From assembly GCA_033961575.1 (NCBI GenBank), contig CM066738.1:86501478-86565477 (forward strand): a stretch of DNA of 64,000 nucleotides. Reading direction: 5' to 3'. Under the pieces are notes generated by a model. It ran no database searches and had not been told where the DNA came from. It saw only the letters and a list, made by a program, of their open reading frames with translations. Origin of the DNA: Aselliscus stoliczkanus (taxonomy: Eukaryota > Chordata > Mammalia > Chiroptera > Hipposideridae). Position 1 is the stretch's first letter. Each line of letters opens with the position of its first letter. Below, in pieces: positions 11,105-22,510 of this stretch. Both the position numbers and the translations under genes were made by a program.

Positions 11105-11515
11105 CTCTGTTATGGGCAAAATTGTTATCCCCAAAATTCATATGTTGACACCCTAACCCACAGGGCATCAGAATACAAACTTATTTGTACATAGGATCTT
11201 TACTGAAGAGTTTAAGCTAAAATGAAAGTTTTTAGTGTGGGCCCTAATCCAATCTGACTGATGTCCTTATAAAGAAGAAATAGAGACACATAGGGAGATA
11301 TTGGAGATGCAAGAGGACAACAAAAATACTACAGGAAAAGACAGCAAGAGGGTGGCCATCTGCAAGCCAAGAAGAGAGTCTTCAGAGGACACCAAAGCTG
11401 TCGGCACATTAACCTTGTACATCCAGCCCCCAGAACTGTGAGAATATAAACTCTTGCTGTTTAAGCCACAGTTTTTTTAGTATTTGGTTATGTTACTCCT
11501 AGAAAACTAATATAT
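11105..11515 (+). mobile_element. solitary MLT1-like MaLR LTR
   Basis: The plus strand shows TTATCCCCAAAATTCATATG, GGGCCCTAATCCAATCTGAC, GATGTCCTTATAAAGAAGAA, GGGTGGCCATCTGCAAGCCAA, CAGAACTGTGAGAATATAAAC and TGTTTAAGCCACAG, in that order. This is the standard MLT1 LTR layout from U3 to the end. There are no internal viral genes, so it is a solo LTR of an ancient ERVL-MaLR element. Confidence 0.85.
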
Positions 11516-12059
11516 CCTCTGAGTCCATAATATATTGGGGTCCACAAGGCAGAATAAACATTGAACCTTATTGAGTTAAACAAAATTTAGCAGACACTTT
11601 TTTTATTGTCTTTCTTGTAAATATCCAATTTTTCTACTGCAGTGATAGAATTTGATTATCATTTATACTGTTAATACATACTAATTCTGAGCAACTGAAT
11701 GTTTTCAGAAGGCTTAAACTAATAGATTAGTGCACAAATATTCAGAACGCCCCATTTTTTGCTCTCAGATGTGACCATTACTAAATCTCTATGTATTTGT
11801 TTTCCCTCATATCTCCCCTATTTATTTTTGTTTAACCATGAGGTACTACTAGGTAATATTTGGGTGGTGGTCTTGGCAGCAGTCCAGAGGATTACCTGAG
11901 CATCCAGTGTACCTCCATTTAATCATACAACTTTGCACTTGAAAAAAATATGTAGAAACCAGTAGAAACTCACACAGGTGCACACACACACACACAAAAA
12001 AAAAAACAAACAAACAAACAAACAAAAAAAAACTTAGTTTTTCACTGAGTCTGTATTGA
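11516..12059. other. unassigned sequence with an A/C low-complexity tract
   Basis: No family recognised. An (AC)n tract followed by an A-rich/AAAC tract lies at about 11980-12032. Confidence 0.5.
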
Positions 12060-12330
12060 TTTCTCCTATAGACCTCATTTCATAATGTGCCCTGAAAATT
12101 AAATCATCTATTTAGTTCCAAAATGACCTAAGAATTTAATTGGATTTGTAGGCAGTAATTTATGTAATATTAATGGATGCTTTTCAAAAGTAGCTAATTA
12201 ACAGCTGACCTTTAATTTTCCTTTTAAAGAAAAGGAACTGAGAATAACAGAAAAAAAAATAGAAAAAGAATAGGAAGAAAGGAAACAAAAAACCCCTTTT
12301 TCTCCCCTCCTAACAGTGGTGTAGATTTAA
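12060..12330. promoter_or_regulatory. possible conserved non-coding element (homeodomain/E-box sites)
   Basis: This block contains no recognisable repeat and carries closely packed TAAT-type sites: TTTAATTGG, AGTAATTTATG and TAGCTAATTAACAGCTG (12191-12207). The last joins a homeodomain core to an E-box (CAGCTG). Its texture is like developmental enhancers found in mammalian gene deserts. This is pattern recognition only, since AT-rich DNA makes TAAT sites by chance. Confidence 0.25.
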
Positions 12331-13224
12331 TTAGCAGAGAGACAGCATCCGTTAGGGACTTTTAGGGAACTATGTACTACATTATGTATCTGATTACCTT
12401 ATGCCCATAAAAATGGCTAAATAATTTAAATGAAAGTCAATAAAAATGTATTTTCAGTGGCAAACTTAGGAGTTGGGTGATAGATTAAAGGCTTCCTATA
12501 ACAGGAAGATTCTGTAAGATAATGCTATGAAAATTCAGTATAAATGATTACATTTTGTTCCCCCTTTTAAATAGCTAGATTTATTCTTTTTGTATCATTT
12601 ACATAAGAGCCCTGAATAAATATATACTACATTATTTAGGTGTACTCTAAAAGGAAGTGCATGTATTCAGTGTTATCATTATAGTCATAACACATGAATA
12701 GGGTTGTCTTCTTTGGGAGACCACCTTTTGATTCTACTTTGCCAGAGACCCTACCCACATGGGCCAACATTTCACTCATCTACAAAAGATTAATGGCTTT
12801 GTTTTCCTCCAGGCCACATCAGAATCTTGAGCCCCTCCAGAATTGATTTTTCATGTTATGCAAAGTATATTGGTGGGCTTATATAATTCTCAGGTGGAAA
12901 GGGATTTCTCTCTAAAAAAAGTACAGAAACCATCCTTACTAATTGGCCCCTTTGTTGGAAGGAAAAGCAGAGAGGCCAAGAACTAAAATGTGCTACAAAA
13001 ATTTCTTGACAGCCTTCATCTAAAGGCTGCCCATTTAGGTGAACAGCCAGCATAGCTGGTCTGGCCATGTGGGAGAGCGACTCTCTCTGCTCTAACTGAA
13101 TCTATTTTGTGGATAAAAGGGACAGTGCTATTTATCGGAAATGGTGTCTCATAATATATCTACCTCATCTGCTATATCTTTCATCTAAATAATTAGCTTA
13201 AACTAACTTAAAATCTATTTATCA
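12331..13224. other. unassigned intergenic sequence
   Basis: No repeat family or exon recognised. The minus-strand frame 12856-13068 has no resemblance to a known protein. Confidence 0.45.
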
Positions 13225-13385
13225 GTTTTTCACAAAATGAGATCCCTGTATTGCCTTCACTCTGAGTACCTATTAAACATGGAGATTTCTGAGTCCTGCC
13301 CCAGAATCAGATGCGACTTTTTGACAAGCTCCTGGGATAAGCCCTAAGTGTGCTGAAGCTTGCGAACCACTGATTCGATGATGAG
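13225..13385 (+). mobile_element. MER5A-like hAT-Charlie fossil
   Basis: The order TTTTTCACAAAATGAGATCCC, CCTGCCCCAGAATCAGATG, ACAAGCTCCTGGG and CTTGCGAACCACTGATTC follows MER5A, a non-autonomous hAT-Charlie element. The terminal GAACCACTG motif is near the right end. Confidence 0.6.
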
Positions 13386-13739
13386 ATTTAAGCTGTATGA
13401 GGTCTTCAAAACCTCCTCTCAGAGAGGGGCTGTGTCTTAAATTGCTCTTTAAGCACCTTAATCTCATAACCAAATGTCACTAAGAAAAATGTTAAAAAGT
13501 GAAAATCAATATCACAAGTTTTCCCTAGGACATCTTAATGGTCAACCCTTTGGATTTCAGCCTTGGACCATCACAGAGATCCTTAAGGGGAATTCTCCAA
13601 TTGTTTTTACTTTGCTAATTGTCCATTAACACCAGCTCATTGATTTGAGGAAGCTTTAACTCCTTTCAAAAAAAAAAAAAGAAAATAAAAGTCTCTTGGA
13701 ATCAAAAGAAGCAGAATCCAGTTCTGGGTTTGCTGTGCA

Positions 13740-13970
13740 CAGTCCCTGAGGCCCTCCCTGGCAAGAAACTTACAATGTGACTTTGTTTCCTCACCTGTAA
13801 ATTTAACTTGAATAGTACTTGCCTAATTTATGTACACAGCTAGTAAACTGGGTTACTCAACATATTGTAGATTCAGGTTAATGATATTAACAAAGATTGC
13901 TGAAAAGATTTAATATGAGAATGCTATTAAATAATTTTGTAATATGCTATACACATAAAAGAATGATTAT
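13740..13970 (+). mobile_element. possible MIR-type SINE fossil
   Basis: CTTTGTTTCCTCACCTGTAAA followed by AATAGTACTTGCCTAATT and TTTAATATGAGAATGC resembles the core and 3' half of MIR (the 'cctcatctgtaaaatg' motif). It is strongly diverged. Confidence 0.45.
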
Positions 13971-14734
13971 TATTTTCTCTTCTCCATGTTATTATAAATA
14001 GAATGATATACCAAGTCCTAAACATCAGTTTTAAAGGAAACTGCTGGATCATTTTTTCCCATTGGTGTTGCTTAATTTTTTTTTTTTTAGAACTTTGTTT
14101 TGGCTGTTCTTAGAAGCAGAGGGGCTGTAGTTATTTGCCTGGTACTTTGACAAAACCAAGTTGGATTACTGAGAAAGTCAGCATTGAGGAGAACACCCAA
14201 ATTGAACACCCAAAATAGAATTATATTTCCCTTGAAACTAATCTCATAATATTTCTTCAGGAAAATGGGTATAAAAATCTTCTTTATCTTAAAAGTTTGT
14301 TATTTACCTAAATAGTACTACTGTTTAAATAAAGTTGCAAAATAGTCACAACGTGCAAATACTAGACCACAGGAAAACTATGCCTGAAGAAAAATGATAG
14401 TAGGCTAAAGCATTTGATTAGTAGAAACAAACCTTTGTTATGCATCCTAAAATATTACATTACATAACTGGATTTAATTTCTCGTGACATTTAAAATGTA
14501 AAGTCTCTTGGGACAGAAAATGACTATATTTTGTATTTGGTAGACTGCCTTGTAGCATAACAGCTTGTTCAATGAATGTCTTTGACATTGGTTATAAATT
14601 AATGCTGAAAATAATTATCTCACTTTAGTTTAATCACTTTTGTTTGATTCATCTCTTTTTTAAGAAATTCCCCAGATATATTATGTTGACAAAAATAATT
14701 TAAAAAAAACATAATTCAATTTTGTTACAATATT
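13971..14734. other. unassigned intergenic sequence
   Basis: AT-rich with no family recognised. A T run at about 14078-14089 is not linked to a visible retroposon. Confidence 0.45.
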
Positions 14735-14749
14735 TCTTTCTCCTTTTTA

Positions 14750-15203
14750 TTTATTTATTTATTTATTTTTTAAAGATTTTATTGGGGAATTGGCGGAGGG
14801 GAACAGCGTTGGGGAATCGAGAAAGGGGAACAGACAAGTTGCTGTCCTTTTGTTCCTCAGTTTAGTTGCGGAGGATGTTGCTTCACTGTTGGTATCGTCG
14901 TTGCACTCTTCCCGGATGAGGCAGTTCGGTCGCTGGCCTCTGGATGTCGCTCACCGCGGCTATTGGCAGCTCACGCTTGCCTGCCAGCCGCTCACGCTGG
15001 CTGCGGGCCACTCACGGTAGCCTATGGCAGCCCACTGCAGCAGGGGCTGCAGCCCACACCATCACCGGGGCTCGCACAGCCCAGCTCCAGGTGAAGCTGT
15101 TGTTAGCTGTAGAGGGCAGTGTCACTGCCCTCATGTGGGATCCGAACCGGGGCCGCTGGCATCCCAAAACCAGCGCTTAACCAATGGGCCACTCGGCCGG
15201 CCC
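14750..15203 (-). mobile_element. long tRNA-derived SINE (GGCCGGCC family), full length
   Basis: On the minus strand the element begins GGGCCGGCCGAGTGG and has a tRNA-like head with a B box (GGTTCGGATCC). Next come a perfect 21-nt hairpin GAGGGCAGTG-T-CACTGCCCTC (15112-15132 on the plus strand), a GC-rich body with GTGAG-headed 20-bp units, and a tail reading AATAAAATCTTT then A-rich. AATAAA plus TCTTT is the signature of T+ class SINEs. Perfect 15-bp target duplications TCTTTCTCCTTTTTA flank it (14735-14749, 15204-15218). It is close in sequence to the copy at 40852, which suggests recent activity. The GC-rich body creates spurious open frames, for example at 14790-15302. Confidence 0.92.
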
Positions 15204-15218
15204 TCTTTCTCCTTTTTA

Positions 15219-15984
15219 AATTTAAGTCTAGTAGGAGAGAAATTCATAAAATTAGATAGCAATTCAGCCAAGCTGAATTACTACTACCCTCCAACCAAGT
15301 GAGTCCCTGCTTGAGCCAAATTGGAAGATCATTTAAGTACTGCATAGGATGTTCACCTGATTCCATGAGAATTCCTTATGACAAATCCACCAATCATTTT
15401 GGGTGCATTCTGGAGTGCAATTCATGATCCTTAACACAAATCTATGCCTGAAAATGAAAATGAATAACTCAATCATAGGCCCTAGACTGGCTTCTAAATA
15501 TAATTATATATTTGGAGATTTATAATTTAATTGATGAAAATGAATTTAATGCTTTCAAGTCATATGTGAAAACAGAGTTCCAGTCACTTTTCAAGGGTGT
15601 TTGGCCTTGGGTTTATGGAAGAAAATGGAACTAGCCCCTTCCTTCCTAAAAAGGACCAAGAACACCTTCTTTTTTAAAATGTGCTGCTGCAAATGAAGAG
15701 GAGAGTGTCATAGAATACTTCTGATTAAAGAGGAACATTGTAGGAGAGTGTCACTCACTACTGACCTTCTAATTAGGGACCCAACTGCTGAAAATGGTAT
15801 TGACCGAAAGGGGTACTGACTGCTGTGTAAAATCCACCATATTTGAAGTCACTTTGATGCTTCAAAATTATCACAGGCTTATGAGTTTAGCAAATAGAGT
15901 ATTTCAAAACAAAAACTGATAAAAAAAATATTAATGGGGATATTAGATTTAGGAAAATACAACAGTATCCCTTTAGAATAAATG

Positions 15985-15987
<3 letters not shown>
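15219..15987. other. unassigned intergenic sequence
   Basis: No repeat recognised. The part 15340-15600 contains dense ATTA/TAAT and AATGAAAATGAATAA motifs and might be conserved non-coding DNA, but that is speculation. Confidence 0.4.
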
Positions 15988-16050
<63 letters not shown>

Positions 16051-16075
16051 TATATATATATATATATATATATAT
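15988..16075. repeat. long (TA)n microsatellite
   Basis: Nearly 90 bp of TA dinucleotides are interrupted only by a few TTTA units near 16035-16050. Such tracts extrude cruciforms and are length-unstable. Confidence 0.97.
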
Positions 16076-16739
16076 TCATTCCCTTAATATTTTTTATTTA
16101 CTACATAGTACAGCTTAAAAATCAGAACCACTGAACTCAACATGTACATTTAGTGTATAACCCCCCACCCAAATGTATATCATCATTTCAGAAAATCAAA
16201 ACCAGCAGCAATATATAAGTAATGTGGTTCAGGTGGGATGGTTTCTTTTCTTTCTTTTTTTCTTTTTTTTAATGAGGATATGAGCTAGCCTTCAATTGCC
16301 CAAATTTCCAATAGGATTCTTAGTACAAAGGTGCCTATCAGGAGTAGACAGCCATAAGCAATTTGTTTCCAAGCCAAAAGAATTTGGCAACTTAGTACTG
16401 TCATCATTGCGATTGCAGTTGACTTTCTAACTGCTTTGCCAAATTGCCAAATGACCACTCTCTCTGGATACTGCTTTTTGTTTCTGTTTTTGTCTTTTAA
16501 CTGCTATTCACCAATCCTTGTTACCTTCCTCAATCTCTTTGTTTGCAATGTGCCATGTCTCTGCCTTTTTGAAAAAAAGTAGCAATGTTATCTTGGAAAT
16601 GGATAAAACAGGAGGTAGTATATATAGCCATAAATGTAGTAACTTTATAATTATAAAGCTCTGGAGGGAAGAATAAACTTAGATTAAGAATGATTTACTC
16701 TGGAGAGTTGTGAATTGCCCACCCCAGTGGCAAATTAAT

Positions 16740-16743
<4 letters not shown>
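16076..16743. other. unassigned intergenic sequence with tandem NFI-like half sites
   Basis: No repeat family recognised. At 16435-16453 TTTGCCAAATTGCCAAATG carries two tandem GCCAA half-sites, the half-site of nuclear factor I, with TTTGGCAA near 16383. Functional meaning is unknown. Confidence 0.4.

Positions 16744-16781
<38 letters not shown>
16744..16781. repeat. (AC)n microsatellite
   Basis: A pure run of about 19 AC units. Confidence 0.97.
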
Positions 16782-17416
16782 CTATAATGGACATAACTTT
16801 GGGTATTTATAAGAAAATTTCCAGAGATGCATGATAGTGTTGCCATCTGCAGTAATTAGAATACAGATTAGTTCTCCTGCTCTCTTCTCTGTCAGCCCGT
16901 GATCACAGAGATAGTTGCTTCTCAGTTTAGTAAACTAGCTAATTATCATACTAAAAGTCTGATTCTCTAAAAGGACAATTGAAAAATCCATTCCATAACT
17001 AGAGAGAGAGATTTGTAAGGAAATATCCTTTTCAAGCCTTTCAGGATTGGAGGAAGAAGTTATAATATTTCTTGACAAATGGACACTCGAAATTTTCATC
17101 CACACCCCCAAATACTCCCAGTGCTTCCAACATGCAATCATGAAGAAATGAGCATATGATGACAGGTTCTTTGATTTTACCTCTCCCGTCTCGAAATTTC
17201 TTGCTTTATAGAATTGTCTTTCAGCAAACGGTCTACTCCAACAGTCAAGGAAAGTCATTGGTTTCTCTGTACACATCTAGAGCAAAAATTGAATTAATAT
17301 AATGGTCAAATTCTGTGTGTTTCAGTAAGGATCAATTTCATTTATTGTGCATGGAAATGGGAAATTGCAGTCCTACTCCTGCAAAAATTCCCACAGAAGA
17401 TTTTAAAGAAATATTT
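16782..17416. other. unassigned intergenic sequence
   Basis: No family recognised. The 113-codon minus-strand frame at 16935-17276 resembles no protein I know and has no splice context to support it. Confidence 0.45.
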
Positions 17417-17472
17417 TATATATATATATACACACACACACACACATATATACACAAACACACACACACAAA
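17417..17472. repeat. (TA)n/(CA)n compound microsatellite
   Basis: TA units (17417-17430) are followed by CA units, a TATATA interruption and CA again to 17472. Confidence 0.95.
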
Positions 17473-17739
17473 CTTTTGTGTTGCTCTTAACCGATTGTTA
17501 TCAAAAACAAGCGAACAAAAAGCTGGCATACTGCCATCCATTAGAAAATCTCAGATGCCATGCAACAGTATGCACAGGCCCAGTGTTCAATCACAGTTTC
17601 AACAAAGGGAAGGTCCTTAGGAGATCTGCAGGAAATTATGTCACCATCCTTTACTAACCAAAGAAAGCCAACATTTTAGCCTAATTCTCCTGGGTGTCTT
17701 ACCTCTGAATAAACAAAATTGAGTCCCATTTAGCTGCCC

Positions 17740-18000
17740 GTTATGCTGCTGTTCATAAATTGCTGTGATTTCTTCACCTCCTCCTTAGTTCCCTCCTGTG
17801 TGTTCAGCTAATTGCTTGGGAATGCCATTATTAAAGCCCAAATTAGAACTTGCCCACTAACCCAACACCCTCTTAATTCTCAAAACACCTGAGCTAAATC
17901 CTGCCTTCCCTCCATTTTACTTCACAGCTTCATTCTCCAGTTAGGTCTAAAGCAACTGTGACACTGAATAACTGGTGGCGGGAGGGAGGGGGGAGTCACA
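17740..18000. promoter_or_regulatory. possible conserved non-coding element (homeodomain-site cluster)
   Basis: This stretch holds no repeat I recognise and packs several homeodomain-type cores within 50 bp: CAGCTAATTG (17805-17814), CCATTATTAAAG (17825-17836) and CAAATTAG (about 17840). TTAATTC follows at about 17872. The base composition is more balanced than the flanks. This is the texture of vertebrate developmental enhancers. I infer regulation from pattern alone; an alignment is needed. Confidence 0.3.
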
Positions 18001-18403
18001 GCAAACATTATTTGGCCCAAAATAACTTTGGATTTTCTTTATGGAACAGATACTTGATTGATTGAATGAGATCGGCTAACTGTGATAGTTATAGGCCTCC
18101 TGAGGTTAACACTGTTTGTCTTAGGTTGTGAGCGATGCCAAAGAAGACAAGAACTGTCTCAAGAAATAAAATCTTATAGGATACATAATATCACATATTC
18201 AAAATGTAAATTATTAAAGGAGACACCAAGTGCTTTTCATTGATTAGGTTGTATCATTCATGCTTAACTGATGGAGGAAAAAAAAGTAGGTAGAGAATAA
18301 TCCGGAATAAATCTCTGAAAAACAATCAACTGAATCTGTGATCTTGGCATCACATATGTCACCAGTTTCTAGAAAATTAACCCTTAAATACCATCTGTAT
18401 CTG
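18001..18403. other. unassigned intergenic sequence
   Basis: No repeat family or exon recognised. Confidence 0.45.
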
Positions 18404-18483
18404 TTAAGTTGTCGGAAAAGTCATGATGTATTTTTTCTGGTTTTCGTTGCAAAAATGTGTCATGACTTTTTCCACAACCCAAT
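18404..18483. mobile_element. 80-bp mariner-type MITE
   Basis: The left end TTAAGTTGTCGGAAAAGTCA and continuing TGATG pairs with the right end, which reads ATTGGGTTGTGGAAAAAGTC then ATGACA on the minus strand. The inverted repeats are about 25 bp with few mismatches and surround only about 30 bp. Length and layout match the MADE1 type of mariner-derived MITE, though the terminal sequence is different. A TA lies just outside the right end; the left TA has apparently decayed. Confidence 0.7.
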
Positions 18484-20384
18484 ATTTTTAATACTTTATC
18501 ATTTAAATTGCATAAATTGAGAAGAGATCAGTATAAGTCAGAGCAGGGTTTGAAGACAAAAAGATACTTAAATTTGACATATACACTAGAATTTTACAAG
18601 TCTAATTTGAAGTACTATTAATACTAGACTTCTTGGGCTTATCAGAGATTACTAGGGTAGAAATACACTACCTTTTGGGTGGTATAGAATCCACCAATTA
18701 TCAATACTCTGTCTATGAGTACTTTGGCAGCAAAATTTCAGATCTATTCAGATCACCAAATGAGTTACAGATACTATTTAGTTATCTGTCACATATACAT
18801 ACATATCTCAAAACTGTCCCCTGGATACTCCAGACTCAGTTTCCCAGAATATGGTATGAAAAATGGTTCCCAATATCTCCAAAGCCCTGTTTGGGACATT
18901 GTGATCATATCACATTATGTGGACCTTCCAGTGTTTGGGAGTTCAGAGCTTGTAGGGGAGATTGTTTCATTACTTGGGAGACAGTAATTGCCCTAACACA
19001 ATACTGAGTCTTAGGATTAGCACTACCCTTCAGTATTTATGTGGTTTTGTCCAAATGACAGCAACATATCACTGGAGAGAATAGAGGATTGGTTACGTAA
19101 CTAGTTGAGTGAGATCAGGTAAAAACCTGCATCTAATGGCTTTAGGGTTCTCACAAAAAGCAAGGATCTGGACTAAAATTATTAGTTCTCAGATTCTAAT
19201 ATTCCAATTTGATTTCATTATTTCATTACTCTGCCATCATGATTTCTTATCCATCCAATGGTATATCACTTGCCCTTCTTAGAAAAAAATAAATAAACAG
19301 TAGTGAGGGTCTCTTTTAAAAGTGCCTTGAAAAATATAGACACTTGGAGCAAATAAATTATATGTTAATAAAACATGTCACCAAAAGTGTCTTCAAACAA
19401 AAATGAATTAGCTGAATGTGAATTTCATAAAATTATTGCCTTTCTATAAATTTTATGGGCATACAAATTTTTCACTTTGGATTGTTTCTGGTTTTTCTTT
19501 GGATAATTCTGGATTTAAAATAAAAATTCCTACTATTGTGGGGGATAAAATAGTTTTTGACATCTATATTATTTTTTCCCCATTGAACTTATTTGATAAT
19601 TAATCAGTTATCTGAAGGACACAGCTACCTTCTTAGTTATCTGAAAGATACTTTCTGCCTCGCTGAGCTTGTGTAGTTCCTATATAGATACATTCTGATG
19701 GAGGCCACTCTGAAGCATCATCTGTGATAACAGGTGCTTACTTCCAGTTACGCCCTTTACAATGTAAAGGCCCAAACCATACCTCACATACAAACTACAC
19801 TCTAGTCCACAACACATTTTAACTTTGCAATACCCTGGACCCAAATTGCACTTCATATTAAAGGGCTAAACAAATAATTTTTGCCAGAGCTCTACTTTGG
19901 CTAAAACAAAGGAGGAGGGACTACAAATCAAAGAATAGCCAAAGCTTACCTTTGAACTACAGACATTGAACCTAGAAGACCATTTCATGGTATTTGTATT
20001 TCTTGACCTATTTCTAAGATGAGAAAATTAAGACAAAGGAAATAAATGTGACCTGGTATATCTTTTTTCCTGTGTCCTTTCCAAGGTGTCCAGCATGACA
20101 TTGCTTAGAAAAGTTATAAGATCTTTCCTTGTCAGAATGACCAAGTTTTAAATATACAATTGATCAAACCTATATTGAACTGGTTCTCTCTTTTCTATGT
20201 ATTTTTCACTTTTTCTTGCTCCCTTTTTGGGTCCCCATTGAGTTCCTCATTCACATTCATAAGGCAATGCTATTTTACAAGCATATTAAACAATAAATCT
20301 GTAAGGTACTTCTACTCTTACTAACATACTGTTTTTCAAAGACCAAATAAGGGAGTTGCCCATAAGAACTGTTTGAACTGTTGT
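18484..20384. other. unassigned intergenic sequence
   Basis: No family recognised in 1.9 kb. Frames at 18633-19007 and 18715-18987 (+) overlap in two registers and look like chance openings. A short local duplication, AGTTATCTGAA(G/A)GA, occurs at about 19606 and 19636. Confidence 0.4.
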
Positions 20385-20560
20385 TCTCAACTGTAATTGT
20401 ATGAAAGAATCCCCTGGGGAGCTTCCAAAACCCCAGTGCTTATCCCAAACCTCAGACCAGTTAAACTCAGGATGGTTGGCGGTACCCAGGAATCAGAACT
20501 TTAAAAAGCCCTCCAGATGATTGCAAAGTGCAAACAAGTTGGAGAGCCATTCTATTGGAG
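20385..20560 (+). mobile_element. MER5A-like hAT-Charlie fossil
   Basis: In order: TGTTCTCAACTGTAATTGTAT, CCCCTGGGGAGCTTCCAAAA, GGAATCAGAACTTTAAAAAGC, CCTCCAGATGATTGCAAAG and GTTGGAGAGCCAT. This is the MER5A layout from left to right terminus, well preserved for an ancient element. Confidence 0.8.
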
Positions 20561-21883
20561 CCCAATCTATTAGGTAGAGAGGGCATTTTTCCCACCTCTG
20601 GGTAATGGCGCACACACACACATCTCCACCTATGAAACAATTTAGGCTAATATACTGAGAACAGGCTGAGCAATCTTTTCAAGCTGACAAAACAGGTTTT
20701 ACCCAAATTAGTTTGACCCAAGTCTGGATACTAATGCTGATCAGACTCCAGGGGCTTGATTCCACTTAGAAAAGATAGCTCTCAACTCTTCCTCCTTATC
20801 ATGCACTTTCCTGCTAATTTACCTCCTATCAGTATAACTTGGGGTCATTTTGACTCCTAAATGAACCCCTCAGAATTTTAATTGGTCTATTTTTTAACCG
20901 AAATATCATCTGGGGACATAGTTTGCTCTTGTTTATCAATATGTCCAAGCCAAATGACACATTTTTGTTTGTATTTTGTTCACACCCTGCTATTTCAGCA
21001 TATGCTTCATAATCAAATGGTGCTCCACACAGTCTCACAGGTAAACAGAAATCCTTGGGTGTCAGCTGCCCATGAAACCCTTCACTTTAAGGTATTCATT
21101 TCCTGCTCCATGCATCCCAAACAACGAACAGGTTTGAGTTTATCAGCAGGCAGCCTTGCCAAAGGCTCTGCAAGAAGCACCAAATGGAAACCAGCCGACG
21201 ATTCAGGAACACCTGCCCGATGCTTCTGTTCTTGGTTGCTTGCCCAAGCCAACCATTTCGAAACGGGGAGTGTAAGCTACAATTAGACCTCAAGATTTGA
21301 CATGGTTGTTGAATTGTAATGGAAAGCCATATGCCTACTCAATTTGAAGAGAAATCATGTTGTGCTGAATTATATAGTGTGGGTTTTATCCTGATTTCTG
21401 CAGAACTAGTCAACCATGTTCACTTTAAAGTGCCCATTTGTTTCTTTGAGGACATTTGAATGGCTTCTATGATCTAATCCTTAAAGTCAACACCTGCCTC
21501 TCTGTTAAAGCAAAGTCTATCATATACTTTTGAAAATCACTAAACTACATTATACTTAGAATGTTATATTTGAGAACTACAAGATGGAGAACTACCCTAC
21601 CCACATCGCAGTGTGACGTGAGGGATGTGTAAAACTTACTGTGTTATCACAATTCTAAGTTTTGTGTATTATGGCAAACCATGTTAATTATCAGGACTAG
21701 TGAAACTTTTCTGCCTTAAAAAGTAAGATTGACGATATAGTTTATCGCTTTCAAAATTTTACTGACATTTTAAATCCTACATATGATGACAGTATAGTCT
21801 TATGCAAGGGCTTGCCTTTCACTTCAGTATAGAAAGGAAACAGATTCCATATTTTCAGAGAGTCTAATTGAATTCCAGGATAT

Positions 21884-21887
<4 letters not shown>
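20561..21887. other. unassigned sequence with a GC-richer block at 21060-21290
   Basis: No repeat family recognised. The block at about 21060-21290 is richer in GC and CpG than its surroundings. It is open on both strands (20882-21286 plus, 21096-21293 minus), and neither frame resembles a known protein. Both frames may be a by-product of composition. Confidence 0.4.

Positions 21888-21921
<34 letters not shown>
21888..21921. repeat. (GT)n microsatellite
   Basis: A pure run of 17 GT units directly before an L2 3' end. Confidence 0.97.
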
Positions 21922-21923
<2 letters not shown>

Positions 21924-21924
21924 A

Positions 21925-21990
21925 ATTCCAAAGAGAGTATCAGGCACATAGTAGGTGCTCAATAAATGTCCGAGGGGAAGGTGGATGGAC
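21925..21990 (+). mobile_element. L2 LINE 3' terminus
   Basis: GGCACATAGTAGGTGCTCAA followed by TAAATG is the hallmark 3' end of L2-type LINEs. Only the last tens of bases are recognisable. Confidence 0.7.
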
Positions 21991-22339
21991 AGAGAAACAG
22001 AAGACCATTCACATTTCAAAAGAAAAATTTGAGTGAAACCAGAACTTTTTTCTAGAAAGAAGAAACCCCAGACAATGAATCCTGTGGGGCTCTTCCTTTT
22101 GAAACACCTGCTCATTTGTTAATTTTAAAATCAGTTCCAATTGATTTAGGTAGGATCAAGCCTAAAGGCAATTTTAGGTACAAGGACATGTTGAGGCATC
22201 TAAAATCAAGTGTGATTCACTCAGAATTCCTTTGGATTCTCTACCATAAGCAGATTAAATGAAGAAATTCAGCACAATTTTTTTAAAGGACAACATTTAG
22301 GGTACAGGAAAAGAAGGTGGAGAAAGAATAAGAGGGAAG

Positions 22340-22510
22340 CCAGAAAACCTTGGGTTCAAATCCTGGTGCTTAATATTTATGACTTCTGTAAATTCAGTGA
22401 ATTAATTCACTACAGTTCAGGTTTCTCTTTTGTAAAGAGCAATAATGAAAAGGTATTTGGAAATTTGTGTAGAAATTAAATAACAAGAGTAAAATGTCTA
22501 GCCATTAATA
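22340..22510 (+). mobile_element. MIR-type SINE fossil
   Basis: TTGGGTTCAAATCCTGGTGC (the tRNA-derived B-box region), then GACTTCTGTAAATTCA, CAGGTTTCTCTTTTGTAAAGA and TAGCCATTAATAG follow the MIR order. Confidence 0.65.

Noticed and set aside
14790..15302. Overlapping open frames of 76-92 codons on the plus strand
   Set aside because: They lie inside or run out of the GC-rich body of the SINE at 14750-15203; the same artefact recurs in the other long copies (40822-41374, 42997-43396).
18633..19007. 124-codon frame
   Set aside because: A second frame is open in another register over the same bases, there is no start context or splice site, and no resemblance to a protein family.
20882..21286. 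134-codon frame with a reverse-strand partner
   Set aside because: Open on both strands, low-complexity Ser/His/Cys-rich and without recognisable domains; kept only as a composition note.
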